DNA of 64,000 nucleotides from Capronia americana (GCA_016110215.1 JADWQD010000002.1:620001-684000), one strand, 5' to 3'; shown: positions 31,610 to 43,545, counted from the stretch's first letter. Program-made: numbers and translations. The notes: generated by a model from the sequence alone, not told the origin.

Positions 31610-33896
31610 ATGGCTGATATGGCGCCCACTTCGCGCAAGTCCAAGACAACCTGTATGCAATGCCGGGCGAGAAAGGTGAGCGCAGCACTTGACGGGCTTT
31701 GTCAGCCGCTGAACCGAAATGCCACTCACAGGTGCGATGCGACGGACGTCCAAATTGCTGCCGCAACTGCGAGCGCCTGAGATTCGAATGCTCATTTCAA
31801 CCGAGAGAGGCGGGCACCGCCGGCGACGCCGTCTCAAGCGACCAGCCCCTGGTCCAACTGGAGCGGAGACGTGGTGTTCGTGCCTGTACAGAATGTCGAT
31901 CGCAGAAGATCAAGTGTGGCGGGGAAACTCCAGCCTGTGCGAACTGCCTCCGCCGCAATCGACCTTGCGTTTATCCCGTACTGAAGAGGCCGCACCGGAC
32001 GCCGCACGCCTCCAACTTGCCATCGCCGAGTACGTCGCAAAGGTCAGAGACTCACCAGCGATTCTTATCACCTTTTGGCCAACCAGCTGCCGAGCCGGAT
32101 CAGAATCTTCTGTCGTCCGACGGCGCTTTGCCGGGCCAAGACGAAGTCACCTCCCTGATTGAGGCTTATTTCGAGCACATCTATGCGCTGCCGTGGTATG
32201 CATTTCTGCATGAGCGATCGGTGATGCAACGGTGGCGCGAAGGCAAAATCGAGGAATGCCTGACACTCGCGATCTGCGCCGTCACCGTCCAGCGCCTGCA
32301 GATCGAACCGTACGCTCGCGGACTGTGCGCCAAATGGGCCCAGAGAGCCGAGGATATCCTGCTACAGTACCTAGAGAGTCCCTCGACTTCTCGCCTGCAA
32401 GCCCTCATCTTGATAGTGCGGTACAGGGTCGAAGTGGGCCACTTCTCCAGGGCTTTCATGCTGGCCGCCCTTGCTGGCCGATCTGCCGTAGCGCTTCGAC
32501 TGAACTACGAACGTCCTGAGCTGCGGTTCTTGGCGCAAGAAGTCCGCCGCCGCTTGATGTGGTCATGCTTTGCCCTGGATGGGAATTTCTCGGTTGGCCT
32601 CCGAGAGTTCGAGACGTGTCCACCAGAGCATGTCTACCTTCAACTTCCATGTCCGGAAACAGCCTTCGAGGAAGATGCCCCTGTGGCGACGGCCCCTCTT
32701 CGAGCAATCTCTTTTGACAAGCCTGAGCGCATGGGAACATATGCTGCATGTATACGGCTAGCAGCCATAAGAACAGACATAATGAGGTGCGCCGCCTAGT
32801 TCGCTTTAGGATTTATGCTGACGGATCCAGGTTGACACGTCGACTGGCTGCTTCTTTCGTTCCGCCGGACGAGCTCATGCGTATCGTACGACGCTTTGAA
32901 GACGAGTTACAGCATCTTTACCGCAGCCTCGCCGACTCGGACCGATACAACCCCAAGATATTCTCATACTGTGCACGACCAGCGCGTATTCTCATGGTGC
33001 ATGAGTGCTGGCATCAAGCTTACACCGATCTTTACCGGATATTTCTGACTGGGTATAGAGAAGCTGCACCTCCCTCGGCAATGGAAGGCATCCCTCGAGA
33101 AGAGATTCTCCGGAGGCGCACACTATGCTTGAACCATGCTCTCTCGATTGTCCAAATCTTTGCAGCGTTCTCAGAGCAGTGTAAAGTCCAGACTATCGAC
33201 TTCGACACGGCCATCTGCGCGTACCATAGCGCTCGAATCATCCTCTTCAATGCCCAGACGGATGTTGTGACGCAAAGTCTGAGTATGCCCGCGGCACTAG
33301 AAAAGGCCACCTTCTGCCAGTCCGTCATGAACCGTTACTTCCGTGATTCTCCCGTGGTGGAGCCGATGAAGAAGGAACTCGAGATGCTTATCGCACGACA
33401 CTCGTCGGAAAGCAGCACCAGCGCCGGTATACAAGTGCCTCCGCCGGAAGAGGTTCTGGAGGGCCACTTATCAAGGCTCGCGGACGAGGCTCGAACTCGA
33501 CAGAGACTTGCGATCCACAGTTTGATCGGCAGAGCAGATTTTGTAGATGACAGCAGCGAGGTTACAAGTCCGGCACCGCCTGGCGAGTATCCGTCAGCCA
33601 CTGTTAACGCAGGGGCAAGACCGCAACGGCAGCGTTCGATACGAAATAATCCCAACGTCAAGGTCGCGCCTCAGATTCTTCGTTCGCACAGCCTCCTTGG
33701 AGCCGCCCATGCCGCACAGTCCAAACAAGCCAACCAAGCTGTTGAGCCTGTAATTAACGAGCCGACGAACTATGCACAGGAAGACCAAAACCAATGGCTC
33801 GATGGCATGCGACTGGCATTTAACCCCTGGATGGGTTGGCCAGAGACTCTGGAGACATATGGATTCACCCAAGACCTTGATGACGACTATTTCTAA
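31610..33896 (+). CDS. Transcription factor with two tandem Zn2Cys6 clusters
   Basis: Exons 31610-31675, 31732-32786 and 32831-33896 encode 728 residues. Two complete binuclear zinc clusters occur near the N-terminus. Cysteines 15, 18, 25, 32, 35 and 42 form the first and 74, 77, 84, 91, 94 and 101 the second, with identical C-x2-C-x6-C-x6-C-x2-C-x6-C spacing and a 59-residue offset. The first intron interrupts cluster 1 at RARK/VRC, a common site in this family. The remainder matches the fungal-specific transcription factor region (VTSLIEAYFEHIYALPWYAFLH, then EVRRRLMWSCFALDGNFS). The third exon continues the helical regulatory region and ends in an acidic tail. It is expected to be a nuclear DNA-binding regulator. 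The DUF1275 gene is convergent 138 bp downstream. One cluster per protein is the rule in this family. Confidence 0.88.
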
Positions 33897-34034
33897 CCTC
33901 CAGTTGCTCTAACGACTTTCCATACAACATGCTTGACCGTTCTCTATGGGATGATAGCCAACACCAGCGCTAAATGCATGTTTGACGACACACGTATCCG
34001 CGTCCGAGATGGTTTCTCTCGTCCGTGCGGGGGC

Positions 34035-34871
34035 TCACACTATGGTTCCAACCTCCTGTCGCTTCTCTGCCTGGTTGAACAAGAACATCAGGGTCACAAT
34101 GAGCTTGCCAACACCCGAGATCAAGATCGCCGTTGCCGAACCTGCCGTCCGGTATATTCCCGCGCCGAAGAAGGCCCCGGCTATAATGGCAGCGAGGAAA
34201 CTGACTCGGCGATTTCGAGGTCGATTGTTGACGGCGAAGAGGTTGGGGTCGACCAACAGATCTACCCAAGCAGCCGTGGCCATGGCTGTACTGATCTCGG
34301 TGATTGCTAGGGCTCTTGAGAGGACGACCTGACTCCCGGCCGCAAACGCCAGTAGTCCGATGACGACCATAGTCCTTGCGCTCTCCAGATCGACTCCATA
34401 TGCGTATTGAATGGCAGCGGCGACGAATACAAGCAACGCCTGGATGAGGTTGCAGAAAACGATCCAAAGCCGCGACCGAGGTCCTACGATATGTCCCACT
34501 TGGCCCGTCATCCATCCTGCGGCGAGAAAGAATCCCAGGGCAACGCCGATATTTTCTGTCACAAACAGTTCGCCGGTCACCTCCGGCAACAGCACGGCCA
34601 TTGCTAGCATGATTGTGTTTCCTGTCTGATTGGAGGCGAAGCAGTGGTAGTCAGGGAAGGTCGTTGCGTCTTGGATACCCGTACAGAAAGTGAGGATCAG
34701 GAGTTCGGTTTCGGCGAGAATATTGACTCGAATCTGGCTGGTCAAGTGCTGTTTGATGCGACGCTGGACGGCTCTCTCATGTGCAGCCTCTTTGGGCAGA
34801 TTGTGCTCGCGTTGACGGTCCATCTCCTTCTCTTCGCATGGACGGCCCTGATCGTCGGTCATCGAAGCCAT
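34035..34871 (-). CDS. DUF1275 / YoaK-family integral membrane protein
   Basis: One exon encodes 278 residues from the ATG at 34871 (MASMTDD); the open frame upstream to 35021 lacks family similarity. A ~50-residue charged N-terminus precedes the membrane region. The diagnostic DUF1275 segment CTGIQDATTFPDYHCFASNQ followed by TGNT comes next, then about six hydrophobic spans (LAMAVLLPEV, IGVALGFFLAAGWM, LWIVFCNLIQALLVFVAAAI, TMVVIGLLAFAAGSQVVLSR, VSFLAAIIAGAFFGAGIY, AILISGVGKLIVTLMFLF). The family occurs in bacteria and fungi and has no settled function; transport has been suggested. It is convergent with the tandem Zn2Cys6 gene. Confidence 0.9.
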   Translation of the reverse strand: MASMTDDQGRPCEEKEMDRQREHNLPKEAAHERAVQRRIKQHLTSQIRVNILAETELLILTFCTGIQDATTFPDYHCFASNQTGNTIMLAMAVLLPEVTGELFVTENIGVALGFFLAAGWMTGQVGHIVGPRSRLWIVFCNLIQALLVFVAAAIQYAYGVDLESARTMVVIGLLAFAAGSQVVLSRALAITEISTAMATAAWVDLLVDPNLFAVNNRPRNRRVSFLAAIIAGAFFGAGIYRTAGSATAILISGVGKLIVTLMFLFNQAEKRQEVGTIV

Positions 34872-37594
34872 GATGCGATGTTGGTTGGCAAGATATGTCA
34901 CAGGCGGGATGGGTTGAGGGATTGGTTGTAAATGCTGAAGACTCTTTCCTTTGGAAGCAGAAGGGGCACAATGGTTGCAACGGGACAACGAACTCACCGG
35001 CGTTTTGAGAAAATCACGCATTCATGGCAACCCCTCCCAATGGTCATTCGGTACCACGTCCCTGCCGACCTATTCCTCTGGCTCCGATCATACTCGGTGC
35101 TCCAAGGCTTTTTGGTGGGGAATGCTGCCGGGACTTGATACTTGGAATTGGGAATGCTGCCGACTGTCAGGGAGCAGACATGACGTTGAAGCCGTCATTT
35201 ACACCTCGAATACCGCACGAGTCATGCATCAATACGCAGCCTCGTTGGGATTGGCAAATCAAATCAGCCACCGACTACCGCGCCGAAGACCGGCATCGAC
35301 ACGCGACACATTCTCGTCCTGGGCGGCTCCAGGCATCTCACAGGCATGGTCGCCGACTTCCTCGTCCGACTTCCGAGGGTTTGACCGATTGCCGTAGCGT
35401 CGGCAGAGATTGACTTCACCAGCAAAGCCGAGTACCAATGATTCGGTTGGTCCTCCGTAATTCCCGCCTGATTTACACCAGGGTTTGCGAACCTCAGGTA
35501 TTCTCGGTGGGGTCGGCTAAACTTTGGATCTCGAAGTATGCTGAGGAAGCGCGCGACGGCTTCGAGGCAAGGGCTTGGTCCCAAGCCATGGCCACCTTGA
35601 TCTCCGCAGAGCCGTAACAATCTAGAGCCCGAATGATTCGGGATTCAATTATAGAGATGATGCACACAACGTCTTTATGGGTCGTCCCACGGGGAAGTTG
35701 AGGACACTGCGAGGATTCCAACGAAATAATACCGCGCGCTTCTTCGCCCACACCGCGCTGGATTTTGTCTGGCGCAACTCTGCGTGGCTTAGCTGGACAT
35801 ACCAATGGCACGAGTGGATACGGCGAACTTGACCGCCATGCGCAACAGTAAGCCCCGCGGCCAGCAGCTATTGCTTCGAAAATGCACTGTTTTCGATCGA
35901 CAGACAGAAAGGAAACATACTCAGAAATGAAGATGCCGAAACATCCGTTCGACCGCGGTGGTTCTCTATCCCACTTATGGAAACATCACATCGAAGTTCA
36001 CCAATATTTTGAAAACGACTGAACTCGTGTTTTGCTTGCTTCGACGGGAACTTCGGACTGGTTTCCGCAGGCTTGTGTGGCAATCATTTCCCCTGTGCAA
36101 ACAGGATAGATCACACCATGCAAAGCCGATGAGGAGCGCTGTGGGCAGGACGGCCGTTGGAATGTAGCAGAATCCACCACCCCACCTTGACAGCAGACCA
36201 CTCCAACGATGCCTTTCAGAACCATTCGAACCCGTCTCAGATTCAGTTCCAGCATGAAAGGAGTAAAAGACGGTCGATTCTACTGAGAGGTTACCAAGGC
36301 GTTGCGAACAAGATCAAACCGTAGAGTTGGACAAGTGTTCTGTACTCGTACGATCTTCAACGTCGTTGCCATCGTGACGACAGCAAACCCCGAAATGCAC
36401 ATTTTATCCCAGATGACCAGTCCTGGTCTACGTACAGCATCCGCGGCGACTTAGGGATTAATGAGAGGACGGGAATCCCTTAGTCATATGTGCAACCGAA
36501 ACTTGAGCAAACACCGAAGGCAGTCGGGAACGTGTGAGGGAGGCTGAAGCCCTCGCGGCAGACTTCCAGCAATGGAACAGGACCGCAAGGCTCAGGTAGC
36601 TAGAGGACTTTCCTGCCCAAAACGGTCCCGGCAACCAGGGACTTTCGTCACCCTCCGACAATCAGGGCCATTGTTTGCCACAGTGTCAGCGTCAAGGACA
36701 CCGGCATCGCTTTGTAATGACATATGGAGATTGATACCGACCGCTCTTCACCCGAGTCATGATGGTGGGACCCGACGTTCTCTCAACTCTCCGAAACCAC
36801 TGCTCAGGTCGTGTGAGCACTTTCCGAAAGGCTGCTGTTGTAGCCGACCGTTTCGCTCTCATTTTCCCGTCAGCCTTGCTGTACAGTGTGTTCGTCGTAA
36901 CGCAATAACATATCCACGAGCCAGAACCGCCAAGGCCTACTTCTGCGCCATCACATCGAGTGTAATACTGAACGACGGGTTGACGATCGATCGTCACTGC
37001 CTCTGCTTTGGAGCATTTGCAAAAGTACGGTTGGCCGAATGTGCGTGCCCTTGGTTCAATGATGCTCACATTCTGTGAGGGAAAGGACTTTTCTCATAGT
37101 TTCGCGCGAACGCTCACGACACCATGATTGCTATCTCGATGCCAACGACCATTACTACCGAGGACCATGTCTCGCAGAGCCGTGCGCAGCTCACACGCAT
37201 CAAGAGGAGTGTGATCCGCTCTCAGGATTAATCCCGCCAAATGTCTTCCAGCCGCCTTTTCTTCTGACCCTCTCTCTGCGTCTCATGGCATTCCATTACA
37301 TTTTACATCTCCTCATATTGGTCTTCCGACTCATCATCTTTCTCCTGCAGCGAGGCGCCGAATATCTCCGTTGGATGTAAGGTGGCGGCCTGCGCCCCTT
37401 ATGCACTGCCGTGATTGATATTCTTGATCGACCGTCGTCGCGTCCATGGTAATTCAGGGCTCGTTCAACAGGGTTGTGAGCCTTCTCGAAGAAAAAAATT
37501 CCCGTTGCTAATCGTACACTTCTTGGCTGGCTTTTATGTCGTCCGCCTTCCTCTGAATGGCCAAGGAGCTGCCGCAATCCGACTGACCGTTTTC
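34872..37594. other. Long intergenic region with a possible gene remnant
   Basis: About 2.7 kb. It holds the upstream region of the DUF1275 gene (minus strand) and the 3' flank of the arylsulfotransferase-like gene. Around 35290-35832 several short, protein-like stretches occur in different plus-strand frames separated by stops (listed separately). Elsewhere only overlapping short frames are present, the longest being 168 codons at 36572-37078 with no recognisable motif. Confidence 0.5.
35290..35832 (+). pseudogene. Possible degraded protein-coding remnant
   Basis: One frame near 35299-35395 reads RHILVLGGSRHLTGMVADFL and ends at a stop, resembling the first strand and glycine loop of a Rossmann fold. 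A second frame near 35627-35832 reads GFQRNNTARFFAHTALDFVW and continues SWTYQWHEWIRRT to a stop. Neither has a convincing start or splice sites, and I cannot name the parent family. The stretches could be chance open frames in GC-balanced DNA. Confidence 0.2.
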
Positions 37595-39698
37595 TCAAGG
37601 ATCTCTCTCGTCCAGTAATAGAGGCTCCGTTTCGGATTCGGGTTCCCAGTGGGATAGAGATATCCTGCCGGGATACAACCGGGCTTTGAGGTCACTCAGG
37701 TCCGGCAGCTTTGGAAGCCGGGAAAGCAGCGGGAGCTGCGGGAGCTCCGGGAGCCGCGGAAGCCAGGGGAATCTCCGATACAGGAGAGCAAAGCCGGCAA
37801 AGCCGGACGAGAAGACGGCAATGCCGAATATAAAGATGAGGGTCGACCAGAAGAAACCCTAGTCGGAGTTTTAGCATGGGGATGGGACACTGGGGACGGT
37901 TTCCTCCAGGTGGGACTTACGAGTGACGGGGGTGGCGCCTTGACGATGGCCGAATACGCCATTGCACCCCTGGCAGAGTCCAAGGCTACGACCCTGATAT
38001 AGCCACGGACCTTATCAAGCCCAAAACTCGTCTCGAACCCATCACGCTCCAACTCTTGCACCGTCACAAACTCATCATCGTCGGCGTTCCGTGCGCTGGC
38101 CCGCTCCAATCTCCAGCTGGTCACTTCGGTCGCTCCGTTCCAACTGACGTAAATCTTGCCGCTCTTCACCTTGACGTCGGGCACCGTGTTGGGCCGGCCC
38201 ACCCACGGCCGTTTGAACACGCGGTAGGATTTGACCAGTCCGAAGTCGATGATCTCAAAGGCGATGTGTGGGGCGAAGTGGGCGCTGCAGAGCACCTGGC
38301 CGTCGGGCGAATACTCGATGTAGGTGGGCGAGTTGCCGAATCCGACCAGGACGTTGCCGCTCTCGGCGACGATCTGGACGGAGCCTTGAGAGACGTTGAG
38401 GATCTCGTCCGGGTGGACGAAGGTCTGCAACACGCTGGCCGTCATGTTCTCCAGGTCGAGCTTGATCAGCATGCCCTTGCTCTGGCTGGACGGGCTGTGA
38501 AAGACGTTGTTGGCGTGGTTGTCAAAGAGCGAGATGGTGTTGTTGCCCTGCCACCGCACGTGGTGCTGCCAGGCAAAGTCGGTCGCGCCGTTCAGATCGG
38601 TGAAGTCGTTGTGCTTGCCGCCGAGCTGCCACAGGATCTCGCCGGTCTTGCCACTGACGCACACCACGGCGTGCATGTACCGCGCCGAGATGATGTAGTC
38701 GCCGGACTCGAGCTTGTCGACGCTGTTGATGTGGAAGAAGTCAAAGGCGTCCTTTTTCGACGTGCCGTAGCCGTCCTTGCGGTTCGGGCTGCTGAAGACG
38801 TCGAGCATGCTGATGTGGTCTGTGGCGCGCCATTCGAACACCAGGTTGCCCGTCTCGATGTCGATTTCCTGGAACAGGCCGTCCTGGATCCAGCAGCTCT
38901 TGCCGAGCTTTAGTTCCGTGCAGTCGGCCTGGTGCTTGTGGTAGATGGTGATCAGGGCCGTGCCCTGGGGCGTGATTTGGAATTCATGCGAGTCCCCTTT
39001 GTAGCCCTTGCCGACCGGGTATACCCTGTGGGCCACTTCGTACGACGAGTTGAGCTAAAGGAAAACAGAGAGTTACGAGTGATATTCTCACGAAAGAAAG
39101 CGGGGGGACCAAATCCTAAACGTACCAACACATACGATATCCTCGGATGCTTTGCGTAAGCGGTGATTTCGTTGTCATTGTCATTGTTGTCGTCGTCGTC
39201 CGCGGGGTCGTGGTTCTTGTCCTTATCCTTGCCCTTGCCCTTGCCCTTCCCCTTGCCCTTCTTGGACTTGTCCTTGTCCTTATCCTTACCCTTCTTGTTC
39301 TTATGCTTCTTGTGCTTGAGCTTGTTCTTCTTGACCTTTGTCCAAAAAGTCAAGTAGTCCTCGCCCTTGTACTTCTGCACGTTCAGATTGATGACCTGCT
39401 CGAACTGGTCGTTGCCGGCCCAGATCAGGTTGCCGCGCGCGTCCAGCATAGTCGGCCCGCGCGCCTTGCCCTGCACGTACGGCCCGCGTGGCGTGAGCAG
39501 CAGATTCCCATCGTTGCACCGCGAGTCCCACCGCGTGATCTTGGGCTTGGGCGCTTCAAAGTCGACCGACTGGAACCGGTGCCGCGGGTAGATGCCCTGC
39601 AGGCCCAGGTCGTACGCGTTGAACTCGAACCCCGTGACCAGAGAGCCGGGGATGGCCAGGCTCGTCGCGAACAACAAGAGCGACGACGGTGATTTCAT
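37595..39698 (-). CDS. Arylsulfotransferase (ASST)-like secreted protein with C-terminal membrane anchor
   Basis: Exons 39698-39126, 39054-37921 and 37858-37595 encode 656 residues. The N-terminus MKSPSSLLLFATSLAIPGSL is a signal peptide. The body matches the fungal arylsulfotransferase family, a beta-propeller fold: PTMLDARGNLIWAGN, DGLFQEIDIETGNLVFEWRA, DAFDFFHINSVDK, GEILWQLGGKHNDF and FAWQHHVRW, with conserved histidines in FHIN, WQHHVRW and LFDNHAN. Whether the fungal enzymes transfer sulfate is not established. Residues ~122-161 are an almost pure Lys/Asp/Gly stretch followed by Asp/Asn at 163-177, interrupting the first blades. Splicing the 62-nt intron 37859-37920 (GTAAGT...CTAG) reveals a span FFWSTLIFIFGIAVFSSGFA and a Leu-Pro-repeat tail; read-through would give a different non-hydrophobic end. 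Start ATG 39698 is followed by the signal sequence directly. Confidence 0.87.
39205..39330 (-). repeat. Coding low-complexity tract of the ASST-like gene
   Basis: Imperfect CCTTGC/CCTTGT hexamers on the plus strand encode alternating Lys-Gly and Lys-Asp on the minus strand within exon 1. The tract is microsatellite-like and likely length-variable; a 6-bp unit keeps the frame. Confidence 0.8.
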
Positions 39699-39705
39699 GG
39701 TCTCG

Positions 39706-39730
39706 ACGTACGTACGTACGTACGTACGTA
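39706..39730. repeat. ACGT/GTAC tetranucleotide repeat
   Basis: About six units of the self-complementary tetramer ACGT lie directly 5' of the ASST-like start codon, within its presumed leader. The repeat is fully palindromic and could fold in RNA or DNA. Confidence 0.85.
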
Positions 39731-40408
39731 TTATAAATTCAATGCCTCGAACAAGAGACAACAAACACAACACAACACAACTCACAAGAAGATGATAATC
39801 AGATAAAGAAGGAGGGGACAGGAATGAATGGTGTGAGAATGAGCACACACACGACAGGATAGTAGTACAACACCACAGGTCACGGCAAGGCACACCACCG
39901 CACAGCACAGCATAAAGGCACGCATTCGGGGCGCGGGAACGATGAATGGCTAGTACTTGGAATTTCTTAGCCCGTCGGAAGAGTCGGAACCTAAGGCGAC
40001 GAACAAGATACTCGGTACGTACATAAGTCCTGGGGCTGGCACTGTGTAGGTAAACACCTAGTACTGTGTAGTCGTTACTTAGTGGTGGTGCTCGGTACGT
40101 TACTGGAAAAGGGAACCTTGGTCTCCGCCCTCGCTTGCCCTTGATAGCGCCGTTGTGTCGTGCCCTCTGCCCACTGCCCACTGCCTGTACAGTAAGATGA
40201 GGGCCAGGCCCGCGTGCTACTACAAACTAGCAAGCGTCGAACGTGGAAACGAGGAGCGTACGGCCCACAAAGTTGGAACCTTGCGGGCCCATCGACGCAA
40301 TGGAGAAATTCAGGAAACTGCAGACGTCCAGTGCAGGTGGCAGCCTTACTGTGCTTGCCAAGGCGACGGAAGAGGGAAATGCCTCGTTCAACGGTCTCGT
40401 GTCAAAAA

Positions 40409-40470
40409 GCCAATGCCAATGCCAATGCCAATGCCAATCCCGGGGCCGGTGCTGGTGCTGGTGCCGGTGC
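40409..40470 (+). repeat. GCCAAT and GGTGCT hexamer microsatellites
   Basis: Five GCCAAT units (40409-40438) are followed at once by GGTGCT/GGTGCC units. In one frame they read as Ala-Asn repeats followed by Gly-Ala repeats. No gene around them could be confirmed. Confidence 0.8.
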
Positions 40471-42350
40471 CGAACTCCAGGCCAGTAAGCTCGTCGGCAC
40501 CAGGCTGAAGACGGAGATAAGTAAGATAATCAATGAATATTACGAGGCCCGTCCGTGATTGATTGATTGGATTGATTTGATTTGATTAAAGTGAAAAAAA
40601 AATGGAATGGATGGATAGTAGGGATTACTACTTTGTGCCAGCTGGCGACCGTCGATTGATTAGATGGGCAGACACACGGTCGGCCTCACTGTGTTCTAGC
40701 TACGAGTGTAACTCGTTCGGTCACTCGTGGCTTTTGCCGATTGCGAGTGAGATGGAGGTGGGTGGGCCGTGAGACGGTGAGCGAGGGCGTGAGACAACCG
40801 GCGATCACATCCACCCCGGCGGCACCACGCTGGACCCTGCAAAACAAGCAATCGAGCAACCAAGCTTATGCTATGCACCCAGTGCTTAGCAATACAGGAG
40901 TCAACGAACTACTACTCCTCTCTCCGGACTGAGTGGGTGGGTTTTCCTCCTTTCTGTTCTGTCCGGCATTGCCCGGCAACTTCAACTTCAACTTCAGACA
41001 CGGCGAGGCACACCGGCACCAGCACCAGACACCTTGCTGTACACAGTACGAGTAGGCAGACACTTGAGTAATTTCGAAATGGGTCCGTTTCTCTCTCGCG
41101 TCCCGAACAATTCATTGGGCCTGTGAACGAGGATAGCGAGTACGAAGAGCGCCTTGCAGGTACATAGTAACATTGACTGGTCGGGGTTACGCTCTACTGA
41201 GTAGGGGGCGCGCCTAATCCGGGAAAAGGGCACGAGTGTCCAAGGCAGCCTGGCCTGGGCTGGCTGCTCAGGTCAGCTTCGGATATCGATACGGAGTGCC
41301 CGCCCGTGCATAGCTCGGCCCAAAACATCACAATGCATCCGGGCGGCAAGGGAGAGAACGGACGGCCCTACGAAGCCTTGCATGCTTCGAAGCGACTTGG
41401 AGAAAGAAGGAATGTCCCTGCAATCAATCTACGAGGAGAGAGTACGATTACGTCCGGCTGGACTATCCGTCACAGCGTGTGCTTACTTGGTTGTTCATTC
41501 TTGACCCTTTCCTAGCACTCCCCCTTATATTACTGTATAACTTCTCCGACTCTCCTCCCTCTTTAGCCAGTGCAGCTTCACCTTCTTTTTTCAGTGCGGG
41601 GACTCTTTTCCTATGGCTCGGAGTCATCGTAGAGAGGTCCATCGAATTACTCGTACCAGTAGTCGTACTAGTAACAGTAGTGCCGGAAGCATGATGGGCC
41701 TCCGCAGGCTGACATGACGTGACGTGAAGTGAAGGGAGAGCAGTTCGAGCGGCAACCTGCAACTGCAAGCACGCTCTAACTGAAAGAGAGCAGAGCGCGA
41801 GTGAACGGGGAGCTCGGACCAGAATTTATGAACGTCGCATAAGCTGCCGAGGCTGCCAAGGATCGCGATTGTCCTGCATTACGCGTCCTGTTTGTTGGCG
41901 CCGTGCTCAGCGAAGAGAATACGCCGACAAGGGACGCTCTGGAGACGTTAACAATCCTCGTCCGCCACAGCCAAGGTCATCTTGCTTCCCTTGGCTCAGT
42001 ACTCGTACACCTCACCGTCATCCCGTCGAGACGAATGCTTGTTCCTGTTGTCTCAGGACTGCACAATACAACTTGCACACCACCAGCGTTGTTACCACTC
42101 GAGATGCGCTTTGCAATTTTTCGCAGACTATGCCTCCTACACACTTGACCAGGCTTTGGAGGAGCGCGTTCTAATTGATAAGTCTGTACTCGACCTTCGC
42201 ATCGGACAGGTAGGTCAAATCCATTGCAGGCAAAGATGGATGTCTGTTCGCAGATTCGCCAGCCCAACGACAAAAATCCATCACCACCCAAACCTCGGGA
42301 GCAGATATCGTCGCTCTACCTGGAAACAGCCTTCTCGACAGCGCGAGCTG

Positions 42351-42359
42351 TATATAAAG
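42351..42359 (+). promoter_or_regulatory. Isolated TATA-like element
   Basis: TATATAAAG is a strong TATA match on the plus strand inside the 4.8-kb gene-poor stretch. Only a 15-codon frame (MQIDRVLYFWSDSRI) follows closely. It may drive a non-coding transcript or be chance. Confidence 0.25.
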
Positions 42360-42948
42360 GCTTCACCTTGATGCAGATTGATCGAGTCCTCTACTTTTGG
42401 TCTGACTCGCGCATATGAGTGATGGGACCTTTCCGACAACTTGATCCTGGTCTTTCCTTGAATCGAAAACGCGAGTCCATGGCTTGGTGTCATCGACATC
42501 AAGATATGTCTGTGCGAAAGGAGTGGCAATACCTCAGGTAATTCCAGTGATGTCTTCTGTCAATCGGTCAACCTCTCGACCCGCGCTCATGAATCCCAAC
42601 CTCGATCGAGTTATCTTTTGTCCCGCTCAACGTTCCTCTCGAGTCGAGTCTCCTCTCAAAAGGGCTACACGCAAGACACACCTAATTGCTGCTCTAGGAA
42701 TGCTAACATGCGAGATTCTCTCCGAAAAGTTCTGTTGACCTTAGTGAAAACAGGTATCAGTCACAGCAAACGCCCTGTGTCATCCCGTCAATATTATCAA
42801 TATTCAAAAGTCAACTCTCTGGTCTGGTCCCGAGACTGATCAAAGGGGCAGAAAAGAATACTCCATTTGACAGACCGGTGGAGTGATAGGGAATCCACGA
42901 TTCTACCAAATTAGCGTCAGGCAGAACCTCGCACTCGATCTCTGCCTC

Positions 42949-42969
42949 GACGCCGACGCCGACGCCGAC
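42949..42969 (+). repeat. GACGCC hexamer repeat
   Basis: Three and a half GACGCC units in intergenic DNA. Confidence 0.75.
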
Positions 42970-43517
42970 CCATCATCGAAACCGCACCACTGTCCTGCCT
43001 CGGACAAGGAGTCTTCCAATACGTATACGTCGACAGCGTCGTTCCTGTTCTTAAACTTGTCCAGAACAGCCCCTTCCCCTTGCCCAGGCCATCTCGCCGT
43101 ATCAGTGTAATGCGCCCACAGCCTCCCCATCGTCCAGCCTCAACGTCCTGTTCATCCGTATACGGCTCGACTCGGCACCGATGGACGATACGCGTCCTGC
43201 TGGCTGAGAGTCAGTCCCACGACACACAAACTCTCGATATGGTGCCCGATCCCGGGATCTAGACCCCCGACCCAGCCCCGGATTCCCTTGTCAAGAATGC
43301 TATATATACTATGCCTTCCTGATGGTGACGCTATGGAAACTATTCCTCGATGCTGAATGCTCAATCAGGGATTGATGCTCCGCTGCTTGCTTACTTATCG
43401 GGACAAACGCGACGAGATTCATCGCCCCCGCGACTTTCACGACTCACGCGAAGTGTCGGATTGAGGGGTGTGAAGGTTGATTGATTGATTACCCTCAAGC
43501 TCTTGAGGAGCCGGAGG

Positions 43518-43545
43518 CAGCTATGGCAGCTATGGCAGCTATATA
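43518..43545 (+). repeat. 9-bp GCAGCTATG tandem repeat
   Basis: Nearly three copies of a 9-bp unit in intergenic DNA, followed by a TATATA run. Confidence 0.75.

Noticed and set aside
38056..38913. 285-codon plus-strand frame opposite the ASST-like gene
   Set aside because: It lies entirely antisense to a conserved exon with strong family motifs. Its His/Val/Asp-rich composition mirrors the sense codon usage.
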